A stretch of DNA of 64,000 nucleotides, from positions 3,381,501 through 3,445,500 of the forward strand of contig NZ_CP062163.1 of the NCBI RefSeq assembly GCF_014844095.1, in the 5' to 3' direction. Shown here piece by piece: positions 43,541 through 53,951 of the stretch (positions are counted from its first letter, which is position 1; each line of letters begins with the position of its first letter). The translations under genes and the position numbers were made by a program. The DNA comes from Brevibacillus sp. JNUCC-41 (GTDB lineage Bacteria; Bacillota; Bacilli; Bacillales; DSM-1321). Below the pieces are notes generated by a model that was not told the origin of the DNA, ran no database searches, and saw only the letters and a program-made list of their open reading frames with translations.

Positions 43541-44749
43541 ATGCTTATCGATAAAAAAGTACTTCTTTGTGTCACCGGCGGGATTGCTGTATATAAGGCT
43601 GCTGCCCTGACAAGTAAATTAACTCAGGAAGGTGCCCATGTAAAAGTGATCATGAGTGAATCGGCACGTAAGTTCGTGACGCCGCTCACCTTTCAGGCAC
43701 TTTCGAGAAATGATGTTTATACAGATACTTTTGATGAGAAGGATTCTTCAGTCATTGCCCACATCAACTTGGCTGATTGGGCTGATATCATCCTTTTGGC
43801 TCCAGCTACAGCCAATGTCATTGGCAAGGTAGCCAATGGAATCGCGGATGATATGATCACGACCACTCTGCTGGCAACGGAAGCTCCTGTTTGGGTTGCG
43901 CCGGCAATGAACGTGCACATGTACGCCCATCCAGCGGTTCAGAAAAATATGGAGACACTTCGGTCATTTGGATATCAATTCATTGAACCGGGTGAAGGGT
44001 ATTTGGCCTGCGGTTATGTAGGAAAAGGGCGATTGGAGGAGCCGGAAACAATCGTGGAACATCTTAATCGATATTTCGGTGAACGCAAATCACAGAAACA
44101 GCCTCTTAAAGGAAAGAAATATTTGATAACGGCAGGACCGACTCGTGAAGCGATTGATCCGGTGCGTTATGTGACGAATCATTCCAGCGGCAAAATGGGC
44201 TATGCCCTAGCCGAAGAGGCAATTAAAATGGGAGCTGAAGTGACATTGATTACTGGTCCCGTGAACTTGACGCCACCTTTCAAAGCTAGAGTAATACCAG
44301 TGGAATCTGCAGCGGATATGTATGATGCGGCATTCGAACAGTTCGATTCCAGCGACGTCGTAATCATGACGGCTGCAGTTGCGGACTATAAACCAAAGAT
44401 TTATCATGCTCAAAAGATGAAAAAGCAGCCAGGGGAAAATGTGATTGAATTTGAACGGACAAAGGATATCCTTAAGGAACTCGGTGAAAATAAAACTCAT
44501 CAAATTTTGGTAGGTTTTGCGGCTGAAACGAACAACGTCGAAGAATATGCAAGAGGAAAATTAGTCAAAAAGAATGCAGATATGATCGTTGCCAATAATG
44601 TTACCATCGCAGGGGCAGGGTTTGGAACGGATACGAACATCGTGACCATTTACGATAAAGATGGAAGTGCGACCGAACTTCCAAAAATGAGTAAAGCGGA
44701 TATAGCTAAAAGCATTCTGGCAGAAGTATCCCGCATGCAAAAGGAATGA
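43541..44749 (+). CDS. coaBC: CoaBC: phosphopantothenoylcysteine synthetase/decarboxylase
   Basis: Bifunctional CoA biosynthesis enzyme of 402 aa. The N-terminal CoaC flavoprotein part shows TGGIAVYKAA, HINLADWAD, PAMNVHMYAHPAV and the substrate clamp YLACGYVGKGRL. The C-terminal CoaB part starts at about 190 with GPTREAIDPVRYVTNHSSG and contains MTAAVADYKPK. The ATG follows TAGGGGAAA. priA follows after 6 bp. Confidence 0.96.
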   Translation: MLIDKKVLLCVTGGIAVYKAAALTSKLTQEGAHVKVIMSESARKFVTPLTFQALSRNDVYTDTFDEKDSSVIAHINLADWADIILLAPATANVIGKVANGIADDMITTTLLATEAPVWVAPAMNVHMYAHPAVQKNMETLRSFGYQFIEPGEGYLACGYVGKGRLEEPETIVEHLNRYFGERKSQKQPLKGKKYLITAGPTREAIDPVRYVTNHSSGKMGYALAEEAIKMGAEVTLITGPVNLTPPFKARVIPVESAADMYDAAFEQFDSSDVVIMTAAVADYKPKIYHAQKMKKQPGENVIEFERTKDILKELGENKTHQILVGFAAETNNVEEYARGKLVKKNADMIVANNVTIAGAGFGTDTNIVTIYDKDGSATELPKMSKADIAKSILAEVSRMQKE

Positions 44750-44755
44750 TGTCTT

Positions 44756-47167
44756 ATGGATATAGCATCCGTAATCGTGGATGTACCTGCTAAACAAACG
44801 GATCGAGAATTCGACTATCGCATACCTGAAAAGTGGAACCAAGTCATCAAACCCGGAATGCGAGTCATCGTCCCGTTCGGACCAAGAATGGTGCAGGGAT
44901 TCGTCACAGGCTTAAAAGCTAAAAGCGACTTTGCGAAATTACGCAATATAAAGGAACCAATGGATTTGGAGCCCATCCTTAATGATGAATTGCTGCAGCT
45001 TGGTGACTGGTTGACCAAAGAGGCGATGTGTTTTAAAATTTCATCGCTGCAGGCCATGCTTCCGGCAGCGATGAAAGCAAAGTATGAAAAAGTTATTAAA
45101 GTCGTTGAAGAAAAAAAGGATCAGCTGCCTCTCTTCATCCAAAACCTTTTCGGAAAAAATGATTCAATATCATGGAAAGACGTGATTGAAGGGGAGAACG
45201 CCTCCCTCTTTCAAAAAGAAATGCAAAATGGCAATCTTGAGCTCGTATATAATGTGAAAAACCGGCTAAATAAGAAGACGGTCCGTGTCATTAAATCTTT
45301 GCTTTCCCCTAAGGAACTGAAGGAAATGGCATCAGCCATGTCCAGCCATGCAAAAAAACAACAGGAACTACTTCAATACTTTATTGAACATCAAGAACCC
45401 ATTCCGTTAAAGGAATTGCTCGAATTGTTAAACACATCAAGCGGTACCGTCAAATCCCTAGTGTCAAAAGGGGCTTTGGCGGAAATGGATCAAGAAATAT
45501 ATCGTGATCCGTATGAAAACCGTGTGTTCGAAAAATCCACACCCTTTACACTAACAGCTGAACAAACCGCTGCCTTGAAGCCCATCAACGAGAAAATCCG
45601 TCATGATGAACATGATGTCTTTCTTTTATATGGTGTAACCGGCAGCGGCAAGACAGAAGTGTATCTACAGGCAATTGCCTCTGTCATTGAAAAAGGAAAG
45701 GAAGCCATCATGCTTGTACCTGAAATCTCCTTAACGCCACAGACGGTAAAGCGTTTTAAGGAACGATTTGGAGAGCAGGTAGCTGTCATGCATAGCGGTT
45801 TATCCGTAGGTGAAAAATATGATGAATGGCGGAAAATCCATCGTAAGGAAGTTAAAGTGGTGGTGGGGGCGCGTTCAGCCGTGTTTGCTCCTTTTGAAAA
45901 CCTGGGGCTGGTCATCATTGATGAAGAACATGAATCCAGTTATAAGCAAGAAGAAACGCCTAGGTACCACGCCAGGGATGTTGCCATTGAAAGAGCAAAA
46001 TCATATAGGTGTCCGGTAATTCTTGGCAGCGCCACACCTACACTTGAATCTTTTGCGCGTGCCAAGAAAAATGTCTATAAATTATTGACCCTTAGCCAGA
46101 GGATGAATAAAAATGCGTTGCCGGCAGTGGATATTGTAGATATGAGGGAAGAACTAAGAACGGGAAATCGTTCCATGTTTTCGGAGCTGCTCTTTACCAA
46201 GCTGAAAGACCGGCTTGAGAAGGGAGAGCAAACAGTCCTGATGCTAAATAAAAGGGGACATTCTTCCTTTGTGATGTGCCGAAGCTGCGGATTGGTCATC
46301 AACTGCCCTAATTGTGACATTTCACTTACTTATCATCGCTTTAATGATATAATGAAATGCCATTATTGTGGGTTTGAAGAGGGAATGCCTTCCGTTTGCC
46401 CTGAATGTGAAAGTGAACATATAAGATTCTTCGGTACGGGCACTCAAAAGGTTGAAGAAGAGTTGGCAAAAATTCTCCCTGAAGCACGGGTCATACGAAT
46501 GGATGTCGATACGACGAGCAAGAAAGGTTCACATGAGCGGTTGCTGAATGCCTTTGGTGAAGGGAAGGCAGATATATTGCTTGGCACCCAAATGATAGCC
46601 AAGGGCCTTGATTTTCCTAATATCACTCTTGTTGGAGTCCTATCAGCTGATACGATGCTGCATCTGCCTGATTTCCGTTCTTCTGAAAAGACATTCCAGC
46701 TGCTGACACAGGTAAGTGGAAGGGCGGGACGTCATCAGCTTCCGGGAGAAGTGGTCATACAAACGTATACGCCTGAGCACTACAGCATCGAGCTTTCAGC
46801 CTTACAGGATTTTGATGCTTTTTATGAACGGGAGATGCATCTAAGGAGGCAAAGTCATTACCCTCCCTATTATTATGTTGTCCTTATAACCGTTTCACAT
46901 GAAGACTTAATGAAGACGGTAAGTGTTACTGAAAAAATCACCAATTATTTAGGCTCACGATTGAATCGGGATTCTATCGTACTGGGTCCGGTTGCTTCGC
47001 CCATTAGTCGAATCAACAATAGATATCGCTATCAATGTCTGATAAAATACAAACGAGAGCCGGACCTTAATCAGCATCTACGCACACTTTTGGAGCATTA
47101 CCAAAAAGAAACCGCTCAAAATCATCTGCAGATTTCAATAGATTTAAATCCACAGATCATGATGTAA
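44756..47167 (+). CDS. priA: PriA: primosomal replication-restart helicase
   Basis: Superfamily 2 3'-5' DNA helicase that reloads the replisome at stalled forks. The 803-aa protein has an N-terminal DNA-binding domain (FDYRIPEKW...), Walker A GVTGSGKTEVY (about residue 296), DEEH in VIIDEEHESS, and an inserted zinc module (CRSCGLVINCPNC, CHYCGFEEGMPSVCPEC). The C-terminal helicase half includes GTQMIAKGLDFP and QVSGRAGR. It directly follows coaBC, as in B. subtilis. Confidence 0.97.
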   Translation: MDIASVIVDVPAKQTDREFDYRIPEKWNQVIKPGMRVIVPFGPRMVQGFVTGLKAKSDFAKLRNIKEPMDLEPILNDELLQLGDWLTKEAMCFKISSLQAMLPAAMKAKYEKVIKVVEEKKDQLPLFIQNLFGKNDSISWKDVIEGENASLFQKEMQNGNLELVYNVKNRLNKKTVRVIKSLLSPKELKEMASAMSSHAKKQQELLQYFIEHQEPIPLKELLELLNTSSGTVKSLVSKGALAEMDQEIYRDPYENRVFEKSTPFTLTAEQTAALKPINEKIRHDEHDVFLLYGVTGSGKTEVYLQAIASVIEKGKEAIMLVPEISLTPQTVKRFKERFGEQVAVMHSGLSVGEKYDEWRKIHRKEVKVVVGARSAVFAPFENLGLVIIDEEHESSYKQEETPRYHARDVAIERAKSYRCPVILGSATPTLESFARAKKNVYKLLTLSQRMNKNALPAVDIVDMREELRTGNRSMFSELLFTKLKDRLEKGEQTVLMLNKRGHSSFVMCRSCGLVINCPNCDISLTYHRFNDIMKCHYCGFEEGMPSVCPECESEHIRFFGTGTQKVEEELAKILPEARVIRMDVDTTSKKGSHERLLNAFGEGKADILLGTQMIAKGLDFPNITLVGVLSADTMLHLPDFRSSEKTFQLLTQVSGRAGRHQLPGEVVIQTYTPEHYSIELSALQDFDAFYEREMHLRRQSHYPPYYYVVLITVSHEDLMKTVSVTEKITNYLGSRLNRDSIVLGPVASPISRINNRYRYQCLIKYKREPDLNQHLRTLLEHYQKETAQNHLQISIDLNPQIMM

Positions 47168-47190
47168 TTGTTTGAGAGATGGATGATTAC

Positions 47191-47217
47191 CGCGAGCTGC
47201 TGCAGCTTGCGTTTTTA
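47191..47217 (+). terminator. Weak terminator after priA
   Basis: CGCGAGCT (47191-47198) pairs with AGCTTGCG (47204-47211) with two G-U pairs, then five T. It lies between the priA stop and the def start and may be only partly effective. Confidence 0.55.
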
Positions 47218-47260
47218 TAATGAAGTGTTGTTTTTCATATCTAGGAGGGTACCTTTAATT

Positions 47261-47746
47261 TTGGCTATTTTACCGATTGTCTTGTTTCCTGAAAAAATTT
47301 TACAACAAAAATGCGATAAAGTAACAAGTTTTGATAAAAAGTTGGCAAAGCTGTTAAATAATATGTATGAAACGATGGTGGAGGCGGATGGCGTTGGACT
47401 TGCAGCACCTCAGGTTGGCGTGAAAAAGCAAGTGGCCGTCGTTGAAATAGAAGAAGGATCAGGTGCTATCGAATTGATTAATCCGGAAGTGCTGGAAGTG
47501 GAAGGCGAACAGACGGGTGTTGAAGGATGCTTGAGCTTCCCGAGTTTATATGGCGAAGTATCGCGTCCATACCGCGTCAAAGTCCGGGCACAAGACCGAA
47601 AAGGATCTTTTTTCGAGATAGCAGCGGAAGATTTCCTCGCGAGGGCCCTTCAGCATGAAATTGATCATCTGCAAGGCGTTTTATTTACAAGTAAGGTCTC
47701 CCGGTATATTTCGGAAGAAGAGTTAGAAAGGTTTGGGGAAGAATGA
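47261..47746 (+). CDS. def: Def: peptide deformylase
   Basis: Iron metalloprotease that removes formyl groups from nascent proteins. From TTG 47261 it is 161 aa. The three signatures are [17 protein letters not shown] (metal cysteine) and QHEIDHLQG (HEXXH-type). TTG 47261 is chosen because AGGAGGG (47243-47249) precedes it and [13 protein letters not shown] aligns with normal starts; the frame's upstream 31 codons cross the priA terminator. Its stop overlaps the fmt start (ATGA). Confidence 0.95.
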   Translation: MAILPIVLFPEKILQQKCDKVTSFDKKLAKLLNNMYETMVEADGVGLAAPQVGVKKQVAVVEIEEGSGAIELINPEVLEVEGEQTGVEGCLSFPSLYGEVSRPYRVKVRAQDRKGSFFEIAAEDFLARALQHEIDHLQGVLFTSKVSRYISEEELERFGEE

Positions 47747-48702
47747 CAAAAATTATATTTATGGGTACGCCGGACTTTTCAGTGCCGGTATTGAGAAGAA
47801 TCATTGATGAAGGGTATGATGTGATCGCTGTGGTCACGCAGCCCGATCGTCCAGTAGGCCGCAAAAAGGTACTGACGCCGCCGCCAGTTAAGGTCGAAGC
47901 CGAAAAGCAGGGGATTCCCGTTTATCAGCCCGAAAAAATCCGAGAAAAAGAAGAACTTGAAAAAATCATTGCATTGAATCCTGACTTAGTGGTGACGGCG
48001 GCTTTCGGTCAAATCCTTCCGAATGAATTGCTGGATGCCCCTAAGTACGGATGTATTAATGTACATGCCTCCCTGCTTCCTGAACTGCGTGGAGGGGCGC
48101 CAATTCACTATTCCATCTTACAAGGGAAAGAAAAGACGGGAATAACCATCATGTATATGGCGGAAAAATTGGATGCCGGTGATATATTGACCCAGGCGGA
48201 AGTGATTATAGAGGAAGAAGACAATGTAGGATCACTGCATGATAAATTAAGCAAGATAGGGTCGGATTTACTTGCAGAGACGCTTCCGAAACTTATAAAT
48301 CAGGAGCTGCAGGCGATCAAGCAGGATGAGGCAAAAGCGTCTTTTGCGCCTAACATAAAACGGTCTGAGGAAAAAATCGACTGGTCGAAATCAGGGGAAG
48401 ACATCTATAACCATGTACGTGGCCTGAATCCTTGGCCTGTTGCTTATACAACCTTAGACGGGGCCATTTTGAAAATTTGGCAGGTGAAGAAACTTGCAGA
48501 TGGCAATCAGGCAGTGCCAGGCACGGTCATTGATGTACAAAGTGATGGTTTCATCGTTTCGACAGGCAATGAGACGGCAATACTAGTTACAGAACTGCAG
48601 CCTTCAGGGAAGAAAAAAATGCCGGCGAAAGATTATTTGCGCGGAGCCGGATCGTTCATTAAAGCAGGCATGAAGTTAGGAGAACAAAATGAAGCAAACT
48701 AA
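47743..48702 (+). CDS. fmt: Fmt: methionyl-tRNA formyltransferase
   Basis: Formylates initiator Met-tRNA using 10-formyl-tetrahydrofolate, the partner step to Def. The 319-aa protein has [14 protein letters not shown] at the start, the catalytic region [20 protein letters not shown] (part), and the C-terminal tRNA-binding barrel from about 205 ([11 protein letters not shown]). It overlaps def by 4 nt and rsmB by 14 nt. Confidence 0.97.
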   Translation: MTKIIFMGTPDFSVPVLRRIIDEGYDVIAVVTQPDRPVGRKKVLTPPPVKVEAEKQGIPVYQPEKIREKEELEKIIALNPDLVVTAAFGQILPNELLDAPKYGCINVHASLLPELRGGAPIHYSILQGKEKTGITIMYMAEKLDAGDILTQAEVIIEEEDNVGSLHDKLSKIGSDLLAETLPKLINQELQAIKQDEAKASFAPNIKRSEEKIDWSKSGEDIYNHVRGLNPWPVAYTTLDGAILKIWQVKKLADGNQAVPGTVIDVQSDGFIVSTGNETAILVTELQPSGKKKMPAKDYLRGAGSFIKAGMKLGEQNEAN

Positions 48703-50041
48703 AAAGGGAGTGCGTGAAATCGCTCTCGATATCTTGGAATCTGTAGAGAAAAACCAATCCTACAGTAACCTATTATTGAACAATTTGATTAAAAAGCACC
48801 AGTTATCCGCCGTGGATAGCGGACTGCTTACAGAAATAAGCTACGGTACCATACAGCGGAAGATGACTTTGGATTATTATTTGAACCCATATATTAAACA
48901 ACCGAAAAAAACGCAAAGCTGGGTCATCAATTTACTTAGACTTTCCGTTTACCAAATGGTCTATTTAGATAAAGTGCCTGATCATGCAATCATTTTCGAG
49001 GCCGTCGAAATTTCCAAAAAGCGCGGGCATAAAGGTACATCTTCGATGGTAAATGGTGTACTTCGTAATATTCAAAGAAATGGTGTTCCTTCTTTAGGTG
49101 ATATTAAAGATGATCTGGAACGGCTTTCCATAGAAGTAAGTCACCCAATTTGGTTGGTCAAGCGTTGGGTAGAGCAATTTGGTTATGAAAAAACCAAGGA
49201 AATGTGTGAGATCAACTTAACTGCGCCTTTACAGACGGGACGGGTTAATTTAAAGAAGATTTCACGCCGTGAACTGATCAGCATATTAACGGAAGAAGGA
49301 TATGATGTTGAGGCAAGTGAAGTCGTTCCCGAAGCAATCGTCAGCTATAAAGGGAATCTTGCTCATTCAGAAAGCTACAAATTAGGGTATTTATCGATTC
49401 AGGACGAGAGTTCAATGCTTGTAGCCCATGCATTAGGTGCGAATGAAAATGATGCTGTACTCGATTGCTGTGCTGCACCTGGAGGGAAAACGACACATAT
49501 CGCAGAAGGCTTGACCACTGGACAAGTATATGCGCTCGACCTTCATGAGCATAAGGTCAAGCTCATTAAAGAACAGGCTGAGCGCCTAAAACTCAGAAAC
49601 AATATTAAAACAATGGCCCTTGATAGCAGGAAAGTGCAAGAACACTTTAATAAAGAAGGGTTTGACAGGGTGCTGATCGATGCACCATGTTCCGGGTTGG
49701 GAGTCATGCGCCGGAAGCCTGATGTAAAGTACACTAAAACAAAAGATGATATAATGAAACTCTCAAGTATACAAATACAATTATTGGAATCGGCTGCCCC
49801 GCTTGTTAAGCAAGGCGGACGGTTAGTATATAGTACCTGTACGGTGGATAAAGAAGAAAATGACAAAGTCGCTGCAGCATTTTTGGAAAGCCATCCGGAT
49901 TTTGAAAGCGATGCAACCTTGTCCACAAGAATGCCTGAAAGCGTTCAGCCATTTATCGAGGGTCATACGCTGCAAGTTTTTCCGCAATATTTTAGCAGTG
50001 ACGGGTTCTTTATTGCGAGTTTTAGAAAGAAGGTGCTGTAA
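48689..50041 (+). CDS. rsmB: RsmB: 16S rRNA (cytosine-5) methyltransferase
   Basis: SAM-dependent enzyme that makes m5C967 (E. coli numbering) in 16S rRNA. The 450-aa protein has an N-terminal NusB-like RNA-binding domain (to about 140) and a Rossmann methyltransferase domain with [15 protein letters not shown] for SAM. The two cysteines of the m5C family are in [12 protein letters not shown] and the catalytic [11 protein letters not shown]. The stop overlaps the rlmN ATG by one base. Confidence 0.96.
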   Translation: MKQTKKGVREIALDILESVEKNQSYSNLLLNNLIKKHQLSAVDSGLLTEISYGTIQRKMTLDYYLNPYIKQPKKTQSWVINLLRLSVYQMVYLDKVPDHAIIFEAVEISKKRGHKGTSSMVNGVLRNIQRNGVPSLGDIKDDLERLSIEVSHPIWLVKRWVEQFGYEKTKEMCEINLTAPLQTGRVNLKKISRRELISILTEEGYDVEASEVVPEAIVSYKGNLAHSESYKLGYLSIQDESSMLVAHALGANENDAVLDCCAAPGGKTTHIAEGLTTGQVYALDLHEHKVKLIKEQAERLKLRNNIKTMALDSRKVQEHFNKEGFDRVLIDAPCSGLGVMRRKPDVKYTKTKDDIMKLSSIQIQLLESAAPLVKQGGRLVYSTCTVDKEENDKVAAAFLESHPDFESDATLSTRMPESVQPFIEGHTLQVFPQYFSSDGFFIASFRKKVL

Positions 50042-51135
50042 TGGCAGAAATCACTAAATCATCTAGAGTAAGAAAAGACACGACACCAGAAAAACCATCG
50101 ATCTACTCATTAGAGCTTCACCAAATTAAAGAATGGCTTGTTCAAAATGGAGAGAAGGCATTCCGGGCCGATCAAATATATGACTGGCTTTATAAAAAGC
50201 GTGTCTCCAGTTTTGAAGGTATGTCCAACCTTTCGAAAACATTACGGGATAAGCTTGAATCACAATTCACCTTCACCACATTGAAGACTTTGATTCAGCA
50301 AACGTCCAATGACGGAACGATGAAGTTTTTATTTGAACTCCATGATGGATATTCGATTGAAACAGTGCTGATGCGCCATGAATACGGAAACTCCATTTGC
50401 GTGACAACGCAGGTAGGATGTAGAATTGGCTGTACATTCTGTGCATCGACATTAGGCGGTTTAAAGCGTAATCTTGAATCAGGGGAAATTGTTGCCCAGG
50501 TCGTTAAAGTTCAGCAAGCACTTGACGAATCGGAAGAACGTGTTAGTTCTGTCGTTATCATGGGAATCGGTGAACCGTTTGATAACTACGATAATATGAT
50601 GTCATTCTTGAAGAATATAAACCATGAAAAAGGCTTGAACATCGGGGCGCGTCATATTACCGTTTCCACAAGTGGAATCATTCCTAAAATCTATAAGTTT
50701 GCCGAAGAAAGCATGCAAATAAACTTTGCTGTTTCCCTTCATGCACCGAATACGGAATTAAGAAGTAAATTGATGCCAATCAATAAGGCCTACAAACTTC
50801 CAGACTTGATTGAAGCCATCAAATACTATACAGAAAAAACAGGTCGCCGTGTAAGTTTTGAATATGGTCTATTCGGTGGCGAAAATGATTCAGTGGAGCA
50901 CGCAGAAGAATTAGCAAGTTTAATAAAAGGGATAAAATGCCATGTTAACTTAATACCGGTTAACTATGTACCTGAACGCAACTATGTACGTACACCTCGG
51001 GACCAAATTTTTGAGTTTGAAAAAACATTGAAGAAGCGCGGCATTAATGTAACGATCCGAAGGGAACAAGGCAGTGATATTGACGCAGCCTGCGGCCAGC
51101 TTCGGGCCAAGGAGCGCAAAGAAGAGACGAGGTGA
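50041..51135 (+). CDS. rlmN: RlmN: 23S rRNA A2503 C2-methyltransferase (radical SAM)
   Basis: Makes m2A2503 in 23S rRNA and m2A37 in some tRNAs. The 364-aa protein has the radical-SAM cluster CRIGCTFC (C-x3-C-x2-C, near 128-135), [11 protein letters not shown], and a late cysteine in [12 protein letters not shown] that serves as methyl carrier or resolving residue in the family. It is coupled to rsmB. prpC begins 4 bp after its stop. Confidence 0.97.
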   Translation: MAEITKSSRVRKDTTPEKPSIYSLELHQIKEWLVQNGEKAFRADQIYDWLYKKRVSSFEGMSNLSKTLRDKLESQFTFTTLKTLIQQTSNDGTMKFLFELHDGYSIETVLMRHEYGNSICVTTQVGCRIGCTFCASTLGGLKRNLESGEIVAQVVKVQQALDESEERVSSVVIMGIGEPFDNYDNMMSFLKNINHEKGLNIGARHITVSTSGIIPKIYKFAEESMQINFAVSLHAPNTELRSKLMPINKAYKLPDLIEAIKYYTEKTGRRVSFEYGLFGGENDSVEHAEELASLIKGIKCHVNLIPVNYVPERNYVRTPRDQIFEFEKTLKKRGINVTIRREQGSDIDAACGQLRAKERKEETR

Positions 51136-51139
51136 CCCT

Positions 51140-51889
51140 ATGAGGGCAATATTTAAGACAGACCGTGGAAAAGTCCGCCAGCATAATGAAGATAATGGCG
51201 GAATCTTTAAGAACTCGGAAGGCGTTCGCCTTGCCATCGTTGCAGATGGCATGGGCGGCCACCGTGCCGGGGATGTAGCCAGTGCAATGACGATAGACCT
51301 TCTGAAAAAGGGCTGGGAAGCATCTACAGGTATCGAAACGGCAAATGATGCCGAGGATTGGCTGAAGCAGCAAATCGTTCTGGTCAATCAGTTGCTTTTT
51401 GAACATGCTGAAGCGAATACGGAATGTAAGGGCATGGGGACCACCATTGTTGCAGCCATTTGCACCGACAAGTTTGCTACCATTGCCAACATCGGGGACA
51501 GCCGATGTTATTTGTATAATGAGAGCGGCTTTAAGCAGGTCACGGAAGATCATTCACTTGTTAATGAATTGGTCCGTTCCGGGCAGATTTCAAAGGAAGA
51601 TGCCGAAAACCACCCACGGAAAAATGTTTTATTACGAGCCCTGGGAACAGAAATGCAAGTGGAAATGGACGTTATGACTGTCATTTTCGAAGAAAATGAT
51701 TTACTATTGCTTTGTTCGGATGGATTGACGAACAAAGTGAGTGAACAGGAACTGGAAGATACCATAACCAATGGACAGTCACTTGAAGAAAAGGCGATTT
51801 CATTAATAGATAAGGCCAATCACTACGGTGGGGAAGATAATATCACCCTTGTGCTTGTTCAATTTACTGAAGAAAGTGAAAGCAGGTGA
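51140..51889 (+). CDS. prpC: PrpC: PP2C-type Ser/Thr phosphatase
   Basis: Mn-dependent phosphatase that reverses PrkC phosphorylation. From ATG 51140 it is 249 aa. PP2C motifs include TDRGKVRQHNEDN, VADGMGGHRAGDVAS (metal aspartate), GDSRCYLY, LLLCSDGLTNKV and GGEDNITLVL. The ATG follows GAGGTGA. The kinase gene starts 5 bp after the stop, so phosphatase and kinase are co-expressed. Confidence 0.96.
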   Translation: MRAIFKTDRGKVRQHNEDNGGIFKNSEGVRLAIVADGMGGHRAGDVASAMTIDLLKKGWEASTGIETANDAEDWLKQQIVLVNQLLFEHAEANTECKGMGTTIVAAICTDKFATIANIGDSRCYLYNESGFKQVTEDHSLVNELVRSGQISKEDAENHPRKNVLLRALGTEMQVEMDVMTVIFEENDLLLLCSDGLTNKVSEQELEDTITNGQSLEEKAISLIDKANHYGGEDNITLVLVQFTEESESR

Positions 51890-51894
51890 ATTGA

Positions 51895-53928
51895 ATGTTG
51901 ATTGGTAGAAGAATCAACGGCCGTTATAAACTGATCGAGATGGTCGGTGGCGGCGGTATGGCAAATGTTTACCTTGCAAGGGATATGATCTTGGATAGGG
52001 ACGTTGCATTGAAAATCCTTCGCATGGATTTTAATAATGACGAAGAGTTCATCAAGCGCTTCAATCGGGAAGCCCAATCGGCAACCAGTTTGGCCCATCC
52101 CAATATCGTAAGTATTTATGATGTTGGTGAAGAAGATTCAATCTATTATATTGTAATGGAATACGTGGACGGTTTTACACTAAAGCAATACATACAAAAA
52201 TATTATCCAATTCCAGTTGATGAAGCCCTGGATATCATGAAGCAAATCACGGCAGCGATTTCCCATGCCCATCATAATGGGATCATCCATCGTGACATCA
52301 AGCCACAGAACATTTTGATTGATAAAGAAGGAACCGTCAAGATTACGGACTTCGGCATTGCATTGGCACTAAGTGCAACAAACATAACGCAGACCAACGC
52401 AGTCTTGGGCTCGGTTCATTACTTATCCCCGGAACAGGCCAGAGGCGGTATGGCCAATAAGAAATCCGACATTTATTCACTGGGTATCGTCATGTTTGAA
52501 TTGTTGACGGGGAGATTGCCTTTTTCGGGTGAATCAGCCGTTTCGATAGCTCTTAAACACTTACAATCGGAAACTCCTTCGCCAAAACGCTGGAACTCTG
52601 AAATACCTCAGAGTGTGGAAAATATTATCTTGAAAGCGACAGCCAAAGATTCATATTACCGCTATGATAGCGTGGATTCAATGGAAGATGACATGCGGAC
52701 TTCGCTTAATCCTGAGCGTTCAAATGAACTGCCTTTTGCCATTCCTGAAGATCATGATGCAACGAAAGCCATCCCCGTCATAACGGATGATCAGATTTCA
52801 AGCGTCGATGAGACAATCATAAGGGGTCCGGAAAAAAATACATTGGTCTATGCGGACGATGAAGAAAGTGAATCAGAAGCAGAGAGTAAATCGAAAACGA
52901 AACCGAAAAAACAAAAGAAACAGAAAAAACAAAAAATCAAGTCGGAACATAAAGGTAAAAAACGAAAGAACATCCCTGCGATCTTGGTGACCACCTTTTT
53001 AGTTCTCGCACTGCTTGCTGTTTTATCTGTCACTGTTTTACCTCCCCTCCTTGTTTCGAAGGAAGTGACGATCCCGGACCTCAAAGGGGAAGAATTGGAT
53101 GATGCCATTACTGAATTGCTTGAATTGGATTTGAAAATTGGAGAAACGATCGAGATCGAAGATGAAGAGGTTGAAGCTGGTCTTGTAATCAAAACCAATC
53201 CTAAAGAAGGTAAGACAGTCAAGGAAGGTGCAGTGATCGATATTTATCAAAGCATTGGTAAAGAGACGATTTCATTGTCCAGTTATGAAGGTCGAGACTA
53301 TTCTGATGTTAAATCCCTGCTTGAAAAAATGGGATTCAAAAACATAAGCGTGACCGAAAAATATGATGACAGTGCTGCCGGCACGATCATAGAACAATCG
53401 CCTTCGGGGGCCACTGAGGTCGTACCATCCGAAACGGAGCTTGAGCTAACGGTCAGCAAAGGGGCAGATCTGCTGAGCTTGAAGAACTTAACAGGGTTCA
53501 ATGAAGCAGGCCTTAATGATTATTCCAATGAGAGTGGAATAAAAATCGATGTCGAAGAAGAAATCTATGATGATTCCGTAGCAGAGGGGCTTGTCATTTC
53601 CCAGTCACCCGAACCTGCTACGAAGGTGGAAAAGGGCAGTACTGTGAAAGTGGTCATTTCAAAAGGGAAAGAAGAGATTCCTCCCAAGAGTGTAACGGAG
53701 GAAATCAAAATCGAGTATGATCCGGTTGAGCCAGGCAAAACGCAAAAAATACAAATTTTCATCGAGGATATCAACAATAGCATGACGGAGCCTCAAGAAA
53801 CGTTCTTTATCTTGGATGATGCCAAAAGAACGATCGAATTAATGGTTTCCCCGGATAAGAAAGCAGGATATAAAGTCATGCGGGACAATCAGGTCATCAT
53901 TGACGAATCCGTCTCATATCCAGAATAA
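51895..53928 (+). CDS. prkC: PrkC: PASTA-domain Ser/Thr protein kinase
   Basis: Membrane Hanks kinase that senses muropeptides or lipid II and triggers responses such as spore germination. The 677-aa protein has a kinase domain (1-270) with GGGGMANVY, Lys40, HRDIKPQN and DFG. An acidic then very lysine-rich juxtamembrane stretch (about 318-358) precedes one membrane helix (about 363-385). Three PASTA repeats start at about residues 385, 462 and 530, with a C-terminal Ig-like domain. It is longer than the B. subtilis protein (648 aa), partly in the lysine-rich linker. Confidence 0.96.
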   Translation: MLIGRRINGRYKLIEMVGGGGMANVYLARDMILDRDVALKILRMDFNNDEEFIKRFNREAQSATSLAHPNIVSIYDVGEEDSIYYIVMEYVDGFTLKQYIQKYYPIPVDEALDIMKQITAAISHAHHNGIIHRDIKPQNILIDKEGTVKITDFGIALALSATNITQTNAVLGSVHYLSPEQARGGMANKKSDIYSLGIVMFELLTGRLPFSGESAVSIALKHLQSETPSPKRWNSEIPQSVENIILKATAKDSYYRYDSVDSMEDDMRTSLNPERSNELPFAIPEDHDATKAIPVITDDQISSVDETIIRGPEKNTLVYADDEESESEAESKSKTKPKKQKKQKKQKIKSEHKGKKRKNIPAILVTTFLVLALLAVLSVTVLPPLLVSKEVTIPDLKGEELDDAITELLELDLKIGETIEIEDEEVEAGLVIKTNPKEGKTVKEGAVIDIYQSIGKETISLSSYEGRDYSDVKSLLEKMGFKNISVTEKYDDSAAGTIIEQSPSGATEVVPSETELELTVSKGADLLSLKNLTGFNEAGLNDYSNESGIKIDVEEEIYDDSVAEGLVISQSPEPATKVEKGSTVKVVISKGKEEIPPKSVTEEIKIEYDPVEPGKTQKIQIFIEDINNSMTEPQETFFILDDAKRTIELMVSPDKKAGYKVMRDNQVIIDESVSYPE

Positions 53929-53951
53929 ATTTAATAATTAGGAGTGTGGTT

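Noticed and set aside
47168-47260. 31-codon N-terminal extension of def
   Set aside because: It crosses a terminator hairpin and lacks similarity to deformylases; TTG 47261 has a proper ribosome site.
52905-52936. A-rich heptamers (AAAAAAC) in prkC as a frameshift site
   Set aside because: They are not in the X XXY YYZ register of the reading frame, and the frame continues normally through the membrane helix and PASTA repeats.
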